NCBI RefSeq assembly: GCF_028622115.1
Contig: NZ_CP097263.1
Span: 6,262,001 to 6,326,000 of the forward strand
DNA from: Kutzneria chonburiensis
Lineage (GTDB): Bacteria > Actinomycetota > Actinomycetes > Mycobacteriales > Pseudonocardiaceae
DNA length: 64,000 nt
Reading direction: 5' to 3'
The number at the start of each line of letters is the position of its first letter. Position 1 is the stretch's first letter. The notes below the pieces were generated by a model, which worked only from the letters and a program-made list of their open reading frames with translations, did not search any database and was not told where the DNA came from. Shown piece after piece: positions 8,522-16,727 of the stretch. The translations under genes and the position numbers were made by a program.

Positions 8522-10126
8522 TCACATCCTGAAGACGCCGTAGGAGACGGGAGGCAGCGGCTCGTTGGCCGCGGCGGACAGCGCCAGTCCCAGCACGGTC
8601 CTGGTGTCCCTGGGGTCGATCACGCCGTCGTCCCACAGCCGGGCGGTCGAGTAGTACGGGTTGCCCTGGTTCTCGTACTGGTCCCGGATCGGCTGCTTGA
8701 ACGCCTCTTCGTCCTCCTTGGACCAGGCGTCGCCCAGCTGGTCGCGGCGGACCGTGGCCAGCACCGACGCGGCCTGCTCGCCGCCCATCACCGAGATCCG
8801 GGCGTTGGGCCACATCCACAGGAAGCGCGGCGAGTAGGCCCGGCCGCACATTGAGTAGTTGCCGGCGCCGAACGAGCCGCCGATGACGACCGTGAACTTG
8901 GGCACCCGGACGCAGGCCACCGCGGTGACCATCTTCGCGCCGTGCTTGGCGATGCCGCCGGCCTCGTACTCGCGGCCGACCATGAAGCCGGAGATGTTCT
9001 GCAGGAACACCAGCGGGATGCCGCGCTGGTCGCACAGCTCGATGAAGTGCGCGCCCTTGACCGCCGACTCGCCGAACAGGATGCCGTTGTTGGCGATGAT
9101 GCCGACCGGGTGGCCGTGGATCCGGGCGAAGCCGGTGACCAGCGTGGTGCCGTACTCGGACTTGAACTCGGCGAACCGGCTGCCGTCGACGATGCGGGCG
9201 ATGACCTCGCGCACGTCGTACGGGGTGCGGGTGTCGATGGGGACCACGCCGTAGAGCTGCTCGGGGTCGACGGCCGGTGCCTCGGTCGGCGTGACATCCC
9301 AGGGCTGCTGCGTCTTGGGCCCGAAGGTGGCGACGATCTGGCGCATGATGCGCAGCGCGTGGGCGTCGTCCTCGGCCAGGTGGTCGGTCACGCCGGAGGT
9401 GCGGGAATGCAGCTCGCCGCCGCCCAGCTCCTCGGCCGTGACGATCTCGCCGGTGGCCGCCTTCACCAGCGGCGGGCCGCCGAGGAAGATCGTGCCCTGG
9501 CCACGGACGATGATCGCCTCGTCGCTCATCGCCGGCACGTAGGCGCCGCCGGCCGTGCAGGACCCCAGCACGGCGGCGATCTGCGGGATGCCTCGCGCCG
9601 ACATGGTGGCCTGGTTGAAGAAGATCCGGCCGAAGTGCTCGCGGTCCGGGAAGACGTCGTCCTGCTTGGGCAGGAACGCGCCGCCCGAGTCGACCAGGTA
9701 CAGGCACGGCAGGTTGTTGTGCAGCGCCACTTCCTGGGCGCGCAGGTGCTTCTTGACCGTGATCGGGTAGTACGTGCCGCCCTTGACCGTGGCGTCGTTG
9801 GCCACGATGACGCACTCGCGGCCCTCGACCCGGCCGACACCGGTGATGATGCCGGCGGCCGGGGCCTGGTCGTCGTACATGCCGTTGGCGGCCAGCGGCG
9901 ACAGCTCAAGGAACGGCGAGCCGGGGTCGAGCAGCGTGTCCACCCGGTCCCGCGGCAGCAGCTTGCCCCGTTCCACATGGCGGATGCGCGACTTCTCGGG
10001 CCCACCCAGCGCGGTGTCGGCCAGCCGACCGCGCAGCTGGGCGACCAGCTCGGCGTGTTCCTTGGTGTTGCGCTGGTAGCCCGGATCCGTCGGATCCGCG
10101 GCGCTGGCCAGTGCCGGCGCGACCAT
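8522..10126 (-). CDS. accD1: Acyl-CoA carboxylase beta chain (methylcrotonyl-CoA carboxylase type), AccD1-like
   Basis: This 534-aa carboxyltransferase has the two crotonase-like halves of the family. Typical MCC-beta strings include [46 protein letters not shown] and [16 protein letters not shown]. It transfers the carboxyl group from biotin to 3-methylcrotonyl-CoA in leucine breakdown. The ATG has a GAGGAG ribosome site. The start lies 11 bp from a pair of inverted operators (10137-10188) that match the site in front of the TetR gene at 11177. Confidence 0.94.
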   Translation of the reverse strand: MVAPALASAADPTDPGYQRNTKEHAELVAQLRGRLADTALGGPEKSRIRHVERGKLLPRDRVDTLLDPGSPFLELSPLAANGMYDDQAPAAGIITGVGRVEGRECVIVANDATVKGGTYYPITVKKHLRAQEVALHNNLPCLYLVDSGGAFLPKQDDVFPDREHFGRIFFNQATMSARGIPQIAAVLGSCTAGGAYVPAMSDEAIIVRGQGTIFLGGPPLVKAATGEIVTAEELGGGELHSRTSGVTDHLAEDDAHALRIMRQIVATFGPKTQQPWDVTPTEAPAVDPEQLYGVVPIDTRTPYDVREVIARIVDGSRFAEFKSEYGTTLVTGFARIHGHPVGIIANNGILFGESAVKGAHFIELCDQRGIPLVFLQNISGFMVGREYEAGGIAKHGAKMVTAVACVRVPKFTVVIGGSFGAGNYSMCGRAYSPRFLWMWPNARISVMGGEQAASVLATVRRDQLGDAWSKEDEEAFKQPIRDQYENQGNPYYSTARLWDDGVIDPRDTRTVLGLALSAAANEPLPPVSYGVFRM

Positions 10127-10136
10127 GACGCTCCTC

Positions 10137-10188
10137 AGCTGTTAGCGACCGTTAACCCCAGGCTCCAGGTTAACGGTCGCTAACAGCT
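10137..10188. promoter_or_regulatory. Double inverted operator in front of the accD1 operon
   Basis: Two 21-bp arms (10137-10157 and 10168-10188) are perfect reverse complements around a 10-nt spacer. Each contains the quasi-palindrome GTTAGCGACCGTTAAC. The same element (GTTAGCGATCGTTAAC) lies at 11139-11154 before the TetR gene. The site spans the likely promoter of accD1, so binding would repress the operon. Confidence 0.8.
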
Positions 10189-10201
10189 TCGTCCAGTCAG
10201 G

Positions 10202-10990
10202 TCACCCGGTCACGGCGGTCAGCGCCGGCAGGTAGCCGGAGGAGTAGCCGGACGAGTTCGGGTGGTAGCTGTTCACCACCGGCCAGGTCACGCTGTTCAA
10301 CCAGGCCGACGACGAGCAGATGCCGTGGTTGCCGAACGCCGTGCGCACGTCGACGAAGCGGAAACCGTGCCGACTCGCCGCGGCCGAGATCGCCGAGTCC
10401 AGCGTGTCCGCGCCACCGTTGATGTAGCCGCGGGAGGTGTCGCTCAGGCCGACGCTGCACGAGCCGCCGATCTGATAGAAGCGCGGGTAGCCGACCACGT
10501 AGACCGTCGCGTTGGGGGCGTGGCCGCGGATCGCGTTGTAGGTGTTGTCCAGCAGGCCGGGCAGGGTGGTGTTGACGAAGTTCGTGGCCTTGTCGACGGC
10601 CGACTTGCAGCCCGAGTCGCCGCCGACGATGCAGGACTCCATCGTGCTGGAGAAGCCGGCGTCGTTGCCGCCGACGGTGACCGTGACGACGGTGTTGGCC
10701 GAGCTCAGCGAGCCCACCTGGCCGTTGATCACGTCACTGGTCTTCGCGCCCGAACAGGCGACGTTGGTGAAAGCGGACGCCGAGTGCGCGGCCGCCCAGA
10801 GGCTCGGATAGCCCTTGCTGCTGCGGTCGCAGCTGTTGTCGTAGGAGCTTTGCGTGCCGACGCCGGCCGCATAGGAGTCGCCGACCGCCGCGTAGTTCAC
10901 GGCAGCCGGGGCCGCGTCGGCGATGGCCGTTGTGGACAGTGCCGCGGCGGCCGCGGCCGCAAGGCATAGGAGGGCACGAGAAAGGCGCAT
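10202..10990 (-). CDS. Secreted SGNH-hydrolase-type esterase/lipase
   Basis: The 262-aa protein begins at ATG 10990, which has a GGAGAGG-like ribosome site; the upstream GTG adds an unlikely 25-residue basic extension. A Sec signal peptide ends near AIADA. Block I is AVGDSYAAG (nucleophile Ser), block III is VTVGGNDAG, and a C-terminal HPNSSGY supplies the His. Six cysteines suggest disulfides outside the cell. This matches Streptomyces-type secreted SGNH lipases that hydrolyse acyl esters. It lies between the catabolic operon and its regulator and could feed them acids, but that link is conjecture. Confidence 0.88.
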   Translation of the reverse strand: MRLSRALLCLAAAAAAALSTTAIADAAPAAVNYAAVGDSYAAGVGTQSSYDNSCDRSSKGYPSLWAAAHSASAFTNVACSGAKTSDVINGQVGSLSSANTVVTVTVGGNDAGFSSTMESCIVGGDSGCKSAVDKATNFVNTTLPGLLDNTYNAIRGHAPNATVYVVGYPRFYQIGGSCSVGLSDTSRGYINGGADTLDSAISAAASRHGFRFVDVRTAFGNHGICSSSAWLNSVTWPVVNSYHPNSSGYSSGYLPALTAVTG

Positions 10991-11138
10991 GGCAGGGAAA
11001 CCTCTCCGCTGAGGGTGCCTAGACCGGATAACTGTTGCAGTGACCGGGTTTGCGCCGGAAGACATGCGTCAAGAGTTGATGACTTATTCGCCATTTGGGT
11101 GCGAAACACCCTCGGTCACTCGCCCGATCGATACCGCG

Positions 11139-11154
11139 GTTAGCGATCGTTAAC
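11139..11154. promoter_or_regulatory. TetR autoregulatory operator
   Basis: GTTAGCGATCGTTAAC is a near-perfect palindrome within GGTTAGCGATCGTTAACC. It differs by one base from the paired sites in front of accD1. It lies just upstream of a TACCAT -10-like hexamer (11164-11169) that is 7 nt from the GTG start at 11177, so the TetR mRNA is probably leaderless and autorepressed. Confidence 0.78.
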
Positions 11155-11176
11155 CAACTCGACTACCATCGGTGTC

Positions 11177-11755
11177 GTGCCGTTCGCCGAGCAGACCGCG
11201 CCGCCGAGCCGGCGGGAGCAGATCCTGGCCGCCGCCGCCGAGTTGTTCGCCCGACACGGCTTCCACGGCGTCGGCATCAACGACATCGGCGCCGCCGTCG
11301 GCATCTCCGGGCCCGCCCTCTACCGGCATTTCCGCAGCAAGGACGCCGTGCTGGGCGAGATGCTCACCTCCATCAGCGAGCTACTCCTCGACGGTGCCCA
11401 GTCCCGGGTCCGCGAGGCCACCGACCCCGAGAACTCGATCAGCTCCCTGATCCGCTGGCAGGTCGACTTCGCCCTGGACAACCCCGCTTTGATCACCGTG
11501 CAGGAGCGGGACCTGGGCAATCTGGCGGACACCGACCGCCAGCGCGTACGGGCCTTGCAGCGCCGTTACGTCGAGGTCTGGGTCACCACCATCCGCCGCG
11601 CCCGCCCCGAGGTAGGCGAGCCCGCCGCCCGCGCCGCCGCCCACGCCCTCTTCGGCCTGATCAACTCCACTCCGCACTCGGCGCACCTCGACCGGGCCCA
11701 GATGTCCGACCTGCTGGCCGCCATGGCCTACGCCGCCGTGCACTCCCTGACCTGA
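11177..11755 (+). CDS. TetR regulator of the accD1-accA1-acyl-CoA dehydrogenase operon
   Basis: This 192-aa protein has an N-terminal TetR domain (about residues 13-60; ILAAAAELFARHGFHGVGI, then ISGPALYRHFRSKDAVL). It is similar in style to the TetR beside mycobacterial accD1 and to Saccharopolyspora acyl-CoA-responsive TetRs. Shared 16-bp operators before itself and before the catabolic operon are the main evidence for its regulon. The effector is probably an acyl-CoA intermediate of leucine degradation (inference). Its TGA abuts the stop of the convergent cupin-like gene with no spacer. Confidence 0.85.
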   Translation: MPFAEQTAPPSRREQILAAAAELFARHGFHGVGINDIGAAVGISGPALYRHFRSKDAVLGEMLTSISELLLDGAQSRVREATDPENSISSLIRWQVDFALDNPALITVQERDLGNLADTDRQRVRALQRRYVEVWVTTIRRARPEVGEPAARAAAHALFGLINSTPHSAHLDRAQMSDLLAAMAYAAVHSLT

Positions 11756-12460
11756 TCAGACCGCAGCCGCCAGCCGTCGCAGGCACCCCGCCAGCTCCGT
11801 CGACGCCGGGCGGCGCAGGCTCCTGGTCGCGGTCGACGCCGGCCGCCAGGACTCCACGAAGACCCGGGTCCACGTGCGCTCCACCGGGAACTGGAGGAAC
11901 AGCGTGGCCGAGAGGGTGTCGACGACGGGCTCGACGCGGTGGATCTGGCTGACGGTCATCATCGACCGCGCGCCGACGCCGGCCAACGCGACGAACTGGC
12001 GGGCGAGGGTGACGGGACCGCGCGGCCGGAGGCGGTAGCCGGTGTCGCGGCCGGGACTGCGGTACTCGTACTCGAGGCACGGAATGGGCTCGTCGACGCC
12101 GTCGTACTCGTGGAAGTGCTCCCACTTGAGCGCGCCGCACAGCAGCACGCTGGCGAAGCGCCAACGGTGGTTGTGGATCTCCTCGACGCTGTGCGGGGCG
12201 ACGGCCGGGTCCCAGACGTGGAGCACGAGGCGGAAACCTTGCAGGGAAAGGGAATCCCACTCGTCGGTGTCGACGACCACCAGCTTCACGAACCCGTTGT
12301 GGTGCACGGCCGCCCGCATGGCCAGGCGGCTGCGCACGGTCCGGTCGGCGGTCGCGGCGGCGAGATCCGACACCAAGGCGCAGGCAATGGCGTGCACCTC
12401 GTCGGAATTGTCGCGCAGCGCCCGGCCGATGTCCGCGGCCTCGATCACCGTGCCGATCAT
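11756..12460 (-). CDS. Cupin-like (cysteine-dioxygenase-fold) protein, end of five-gene signalling operon
   Basis: The protein is 234 aa from ATG 12460, whose ATGA overlaps the cyclase-like gene stop; a GTG at 12478 is possible but less likely. A metal-type cupin motif EIHNHRWRF is followed by VLLCGALKWEHFHEY, and a second half contains QIHRVEPVVDTLSATLFLQFP. These resemble cupins that use His ligands for Fe or another metal. No exact family is recognised. Tight coupling to a cyclase-like gene suggests it processes, senses or depends on a small molecule made by that operon. Confidence 0.6.
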   Translation of the reverse strand: MIGTVIEAADIGRALRDNSDEVHAIACALVSDLAAATADRTVRSRLAMRAAVHHNGFVKLVVVDTDEWDSLSLQGFRLVLHVWDPAVAPHSVEEIHNHRWRFASVLLCGALKWEHFHEYDGVDEPIPCLEYEYRSPGRDTGYRLRPRGPVTLARQFVALAGVGARSMMTVSQIHRVEPVVDTLSATLFLQFPVERTWTRVFVESWRPASTATRSLRRPASTELAGCLRRLAAAV

Positions 12461-13791
12461 GACGGCCTCACCTCCCACACCTCGGCCCGGTCCCGGAACT
12501 CCTTGGCCTCCAGGTCCAGGACGCCAACCCGGTCGGCCGGCCCGGCCGACCAGCCGTCGCCCAGCTCGTGGCGCAGGGCCCGGCTGACGATCACGTAGTG
12601 CCGCTTGGCCTGTAGCTCGACGCCGGGCTCGATACGCTGCCCGGCCCGCATGGCGCTGGCCAACCCCTGCTCGAGCCGGGCGACCTCGACGATGGACGCG
12701 CCGTCGAACGCCGGCAGGTAGCTGGCGATACCGCCGATGCGGCCGTACTCGTAGTCGCCGAAATGCAGTGCCATCCGAGAGCCGACCCGCAGCCCCTCCT
12801 CACGGATCTCCTTGTTCAACACGGCGATCTCGCCGACCAGCCGACGCCACTGGGTCAGCAGGTCGGCCACCAGCTGCGCGGGATCGCCGAACACCCGGGC
12901 CGGGAACGCGGCGACGAAGCCGTCGCCGGCGGTCTGCACCTGCATCGCGCCGAGCTGCCCCAGCATGCGGTCGAAGTAGGTGCCGATGGACTTGCGGAAC
13001 GCGGCCTGGATGGAGTTGGTGTCCGACCCGAAGCTGTGCATGCGCTCACGGGCGTACTTCAGCGCGGTGCCGTAACCGGCCAGGTCGACGGCCACCAGCA
13101 GACCACTCTCACCACGGGCGAACAGGTCGCGGGACAGCGCGATGCTGGACGAGGCCAGCGTGGCCCGCAGACCGGGCGTGGCCATCACGTGCTGGATGTT
13201 GCTCATCAACGGCTTGCCCAGGAACCACTGCTCCTGACGCAGATGGGCGGCGCTGAACCGCTCGTGCAGATAGTCGCCGTGATCGAGCGGCAGGAACACG
13301 TAGCCCCGGCGCAGGTCGGGATCGGCGATGTTGCGCAGGCACGCCTCGTCCACACTGGACAGTCCATAGCGGATCATGTGGAACGCCTTGACCAGCTCCG
13401 GGGTGCGCGGCGACACCTTGATCTCCAGGAACTCGCCGAGCCGGGTCAGCGTGGTGTCGCGTAAGCCGAGCAGGTAGGCCAGCTGGCTGATGTCGGCCTC
13501 GGTGTCCTCGGCGGCCATGGTCGCGGCGATCAGCCGGCGCAGCGAGGCCACGGTGGTCGGCGGGCCGTACCCGGTGTTCACCGGGTAGGCCACGAACGGC
13601 GTCGACCAATAGCCCTCGTCGTGCGCGGTGCCCGGGCCGAGCGGATAGCTGGGAAAGGTCAGCAGCAGGTGCGGGCGGCCCTGCTCCTGGTGCACGGTGA
13701 TCTCCAGGGTGGCGATCACCCACACCTGGGCCGGCGGCACCAGCAGCCGCCGGTCGGGCGTCCCGCCGTCGATGATCTCGTACGTCACCAC
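12457..13791 (-). CDS. Class III nucleotidyl cyclase-like protein with unknown N-terminal domain
   Basis: This 444-aa protein has an unrecognised N-terminal region of about 200 residues. From about residue 225 it matches class III cyclases: LLVAVDLAGYG (first metal Asp), VQTAGDGFVAAFP (second metal Asp), LRVGSRMALHFGDY and GASIVEVARLEQ. The residue before TAGDG that is a base-selecting Lys in adenylate cyclases is Gln here, and the Asn of VNxAxR is replaced by Val while the Arg remains. The substrate may therefore not be ATP, or activity may be weak. GTG start; lies fourth in a coupled operon. Confidence 0.65.
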   Translation of the reverse strand: MVTYEIIDGGTPDRRLLVPPAQVWVIATLEITVHQEQGRPHLLLTFPSYPLGPGTAHDEGYWSTPFVAYPVNTGYGPPTTVASLRRLIAATMAAEDTEADISQLAYLLGLRDTTLTRLGEFLEIKVSPRTPELVKAFHMIRYGLSSVDEACLRNIADPDLRRGYVFLPLDHGDYLHERFSAAHLRQEQWFLGKPLMSNIQHVMATPGLRATLASSSIALSRDLFARGESGLLVAVDLAGYGTALKYARERMHSFGSDTNSIQAAFRKSIGTYFDRMLGQLGAMQVQTAGDGFVAAFPARVFGDPAQLVADLLTQWRRLVGEIAVLNKEIREEGLRVGSRMALHFGDYEYGRIGGIASYLPAFDGASIVEVARLEQGLASAMRAGQRIEPGVELQAKRHYVIVSRALRHELGDGWSAGPADRVGVLDLEAKEFRDRAEVWEVRPS

Positions 13792-13821
13792 GGGCTCACA
13801 TCAGCTAGTCACGGACATCGG

Positions 13822-14463
13822 TCATCGGGGAAAGGCGCCGGTCATCCGGTCCAGCACCTCCGGCACGTTCGACGAGACCTTGCGGCCCTGGAAGCGGAAG
13901 CCGCCGTCGACCCGACGGCCGGCGAACTCGTCGATCCGCACCCACACGTGTGGCACCGGCAGGTACTGCCCGGCCGGCCACACGGTCCGGTGGTAGTCGA
14001 AGACGTAGGCGGTGTAGCTGTTCGACGTGTTCGAGAACTTCAGCGAGAAGTTGCGGTACACCGGCTCGCCGCCCCACGAATCCCGCAAATGCGGGAGAAC
14101 GTTGTTGTAGCCCGTGGCCAACGCGTCCCGGTACTCGGGCCACAGCCGTTCACGGAGGCGGACCACCGAATCGGCCACAGTGGCCAGTGTGTCCCCCACC
14201 GCCAACCGCAGGAATTCCACCTCGTCCCCGCACCACTGACGGATGTCCGCCCCGGAAAGCACCATCGAGGCATAGGGGAACATCCAGGTCTCCCATGTGC
14301 CCGGCGGGTGCGGATCCACCAACAGGATTTGCGCCGAGTCGTCCGGATGCGTCACCAGGAGCGGTGCGGTCAACGCGGCGCGTCCCGGTATCTCGTCGCG
14401 GTGCAGCCGGGTCGAATGTGCCCAGTCATCGTGCTCGTCCCACGTGTAGTCGGTCAGTGCCAT
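13822..14463 (-). CDS. NUDIX-like (probably inactive) operon protein
   Basis: The protein is 213 aa, with ATG 14463 preceded by a perfect AGGAGG ribosome site. The N-terminal half reads like a NUDIX strand (ILLVDPHPPGTWETWMFPYA) but no NUDIX box (GX5EX7REUXEEXGU) is present. The C-terminal half has RNFSLKFSNTSNSYTAYVFD and WVRIDEF. This style recalls the NUDIX-like partners of nucleotidyltransferase-centred systems. It overlaps the upstream gene by 38 bp. A role in binding or cleaving a nucleotide signal is inferred from context only. Confidence 0.5.
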   Translation of the reverse strand: MALTDYTWDEHDDWAHSTRLHRDEIPGRAALTAPLLVTHPDDSAQILLVDPHPPGTWETWMFPYASMVLSGADIRQWCGDEVEFLRLAVGDTLATVADSVVRLRERLWPEYRDALATGYNNVLPHLRDSWGGEPVYRNFSLKFSNTSNSYTAYVFDYHRTVWPAGQYLPVPHVWVRIDEFAGRRVDGGFRFQGRKVSSNVPEVLDRMTGAFPR

Positions 14464-14986
14464 CTCTTTCCTCCTTGATGAGTGTGGCCAGCACGTCGTG
14501 CTCGGCCCGGGCGAGAATGTCCGGCATCGGCCGGAACAACTGCTCGTCCAACGCGCGGAACAATTCCTTTCTGGGCCCGTCCTCGGCCCAGATACCCACG
14601 TCGGTCAGTGGAATGGTGTCGGCGGCCGGTGGTTTCGGCGTGCACGGCGACACGACCGTGACGACGATCGCCTCGCAGCCGTGCCGCAGCGCGGCCACGG
14701 CGCGGTTCGTGCCGTCGAGCACCACGGCGGTCTCGCCGTACGACTCCACGACCACGCCCAGGGCCACGCCGCGAGCCGAGTACCGAACTGGCTCATAGAG
14801 CCGCAAACCTGAGCCAGTTTGTGAGGCCAGCACCGCGTGCGCGTTCCGCAGCCGGTCCCGGCGCACGGTTCGGATCGTCGACCGGAGGTCGGCCAGCGCA
14901 ACGACCTCGCGGCGCACCGCCACGGCACCCCAGTACTCGACGAACGCCCTGGCCAGGGCGTCGTTCACCAGCGGCGCCGGGATCAC
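14426..14986 (-). CDS. ParB-like-fold protein of the signalling operon
   Basis: This 186-aa protein starts at GTG 14986, overlapping the nucleotidyltransferase stop (GTGA). Its centre contains VVESYGETAVVLDGTNRAVAA, split here as 'VLDGTNRAVAALRHG', the substrate-loop pattern of ParB/sulfiredoxin-like domains, which bind or hydrolyse nucleotides. No DNA-binding HTH is seen, so it is not a chromosome-partitioning ParB. The acidic C-terminal tail (ILARAEHDVLATLIKEE) is helical. Function unknown; coupling to its neighbours argues for a shared nucleotide pathway. Confidence 0.5.
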   Translation of the reverse strand: MIPAPLVNDALARAFVEYWGAVAVRREVVALADLRSTIRTVRRDRLRNAHAVLASQTGSGLRLYEPVRYSARGVALGVVVESYGETAVVLDGTNRAVAALRHGCEAIVVTVVSPCTPKPPAADTIPLTDVGIWAEDGPRKELFRALDEQLFRPMPDILARAEHDVLATLIKEERDGTDRLHVGRAR

Positions 14987-15780
14987 GTGAGGTCCCGTGC
15001 GGTATTGGCCAGCGTCTCCGCGGCGTGCCGCTGCACGGCCTCCGAACACAGCGGATCGGCGGTGATGAGGTCACGGCCCAGGCGTCCGAGCACGAGCAGG
15101 GCCCAGCGCGCGGACGCGGGATCGGCGGTCGGCACCGTGTCCAGGAACGTGGTCCACAGACCGACCGCGGCAAGTGTCTCCTGGGTCGGCACGCCGTGCG
15201 TCGGCCACCACTGGTCCCCGGACACCAGCGCGTTGAAGACGAGGTTGCGGGCCCGGTCGAGGCGGGTCAGGCACGCCCCGTAATGGCCACGGCGGAGGCT
15301 TTTCACCGCGGACGTGTACCCGATCAGGAAATCCACCGCGGCGGCATTGCGATGCCGACGGACGACGGCCGGATCGCGGGCCGCCCGCAATGACGAAGCG
15401 AGTAGCGCCGCGAACCGGCCGCACGGATCCCACAACAGTCGATTCTTCGCGCGCAGCGGTGTCGGCACCACGGTCGCCTCGGTCAGGAAGAAGAATTCGA
15501 CCAAACCAAAACACGCGCTGAGCACGGCAATACGCACGCCGAATTCGGGCAGATAGCGGACCTGATCAGTGCCTATCATCTCCGGGACAAGGTCGATTTC
15601 GCCCCGTAGGGCCTCGGCCAGCCGATCCGCGTCCACCAGCACGAACAGATCCAGGTCGGAATGCTCGTCGGCCTCTCCCGTGCCATGCGAGCCGCCGATG
15701 GCGAGCCCCTGAAATCCGGGACGGCGGGCCAGTTCCGCGGGCAGCTCACGGCACAGCCAATGATCGAGTCCAACGTTCAT
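14983..15780 (-). CDS. Minimal nucleotidyltransferase (pol-beta superfamily)
   Basis: This 265-aa protein has the superfamily signature GGSHGTGEADEHSDLDLFV at about residues 28-46, the GS helix followed by the DxD metal pair. The third carboxylate expected on the later strand is not obvious (FGVRIAVLSA). A helical C-terminal half follows. It could transfer a nucleotide to a protein, small molecule or second nucleotide. It is the first gene of a five-gene operon with a cyclase-like protein. An aminoglycoside-type nucleotidyltransferase is the main alternative. Confidence 0.72.
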   Translation of the reverse strand: MNVGLDHWLCRELPAELARRPGFQGLAIGGSHGTGEADEHSDLDLFVLVDADRLAEALRGEIDLVPEMIGTDQVRYLPEFGVRIAVLSACFGLVEFFFLTEATVVPTPLRAKNRLLWDPCGRFAALLASSLRAARDPAVVRRHRNAAAVDFLIGYTSAVKSLRRGHYGACLTRLDRARNLVFNALVSGDQWWPTHGVPTQETLAAVGLWTTFLDTVPTADPASARWALLVLGRLGRDLITADPLCSEAVQRHAAETLANTARDLT

Positions 15781-15913
15781 CGCGGCACCCCCGGCCGGAA
15801 TTGGTCCGACTTCGGAGGGTAGCCGCAGTGCGGCGTGATTCGATAGCGGCAGGCGTCGCTCGTTCGAGTAATTCGGCCAGGCTATCGCCGCCTGAATAAC
15901 CCGATCGGGGGCT

Positions 15914-16669
15914 TCAGCTCAGCCGGGCGGCGGCATACGCGAGCATGGCGTCGCGCATGTACTCGGCGAGGTGCGGATGCCGGGCGTCGAGGTGAGCCCG
16001 GAGCTCGGGCGTGGCCGCGAACGCCTGCGCGAGCGCGCAGTACTCCTCCTTGTTCAGCACCAGCAGCGTCTGCTCCGCGGCATGGGATTCGGCCATCAGG
16101 TCGAGCACTCGCGGGTCGTCCACCGGCGCGTCGTCCAGCATCAGCGCCAGCAGTCGGCGCTCGCCGTCGGCCGTCTGCTCGTTGGCGGCAGCGAAGTCCT
16201 GCTCGGTCCAGTTCGCGGTGTTGGCTCGCATCTCGTCGAAGTAGTGCTTGGACGAGGCCGGGGACTTGGCCTCGAGCTCGTCCAGGGTGGCCGGGCTGAG
16301 GTCGAAACCGTCGAACAGCTCGTTGTCGGGCATGGTTGTGCTCCCTTCCAGGTCGGCGATGGTGCTGGTGATCGTCCGCACCAGTCGGTCCATGCGGTCG
16401 CGCTCGGCCAGCAGGCGCTCGCGGTGGTCGCGCAGCGCGGCGAGCCGGTCGTGTTCCCCGTCCAGGATCCGGCCGATGGTCGGCAGGTCCAGGTCCAGCT
16501 GCCGCAGCAGCAGGATCTCCTGGAGGCGCAGCAGCTGCTCGCGCTCGTACCAGCGGTAGCCGTTGTCGCCGACGCGAGCCGGCCGCAGCAGTCCGATCTC
16601 GTCGTAGTGCCGCAGCGCCCGCGCGGTGACCCCGGACATCCGGGCCAGTTGGGTGATCGACCAGCTCAT
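15914..16669 (-). CDS. MerR-family regulator with TipAS-like ligand domain
   Basis: This 251-aa protein has the N-terminal MerR winged helix (ITQLARMSGVTARALRHYDE), then a coiled coil (about 75-110), then a TipAS-type domain rich in Glu/Asp and helices. An internal ATG before PDNELFDGF may yield a short ligand-binding form, as in TipA. TipA proteins bind thiopeptides and switch their promoter on. The start ATG at 16669 coincides with the predicted transcript start, so the mRNA is likely leaderless. It is divergent from the ECF sigma factor gene. Confidence 0.88.
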   Translation of the reverse strand: MSWSITQLARMSGVTARALRHYDEIGLLRPARVGDNGYRWYEREQLLRLQEILLLRQLDLDLPTIGRILDGEHDRLAALRDHRERLLAERDRMDRLVRTITSTIADLEGSTTMPDNELFDGFDLSPATLDELEAKSPASSKHYFDEMRANTANWTEQDFAAANEQTADGERRLLALMLDDAPVDDPRVLDLMAESHAAEQTLLVLNKEEYCALAQAFAATPELRAHLDARHPHLAEYMRDAMLAYAAARLS

Positions 16670-16675
16670 GGGGCC

Positions 16676-16706
16676 ACGCTAGGAGTTCTCGCTACGAGAG
16701 GGTCAA
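16676..16706 (-). promoter_or_regulatory. MerR-type promoter with 19-bp spacer and spacer dyad
   Basis: On the minus strand TTGACC (16706-16701) and TAGCGT (16681-16676) are separated by 19 bp. The spacer contains the palindrome TCTCGCTACGAGA (16687-16699). A long spacer with a central dyad is the hallmark of promoters twisted into an active form by MerR proteins. The predicted start point falls at the regulator's ATG, which implies autoregulation. Confidence 0.78.
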
Positions 16707-16727
16707 GCCTTGCCTAGACTCGGTCCC

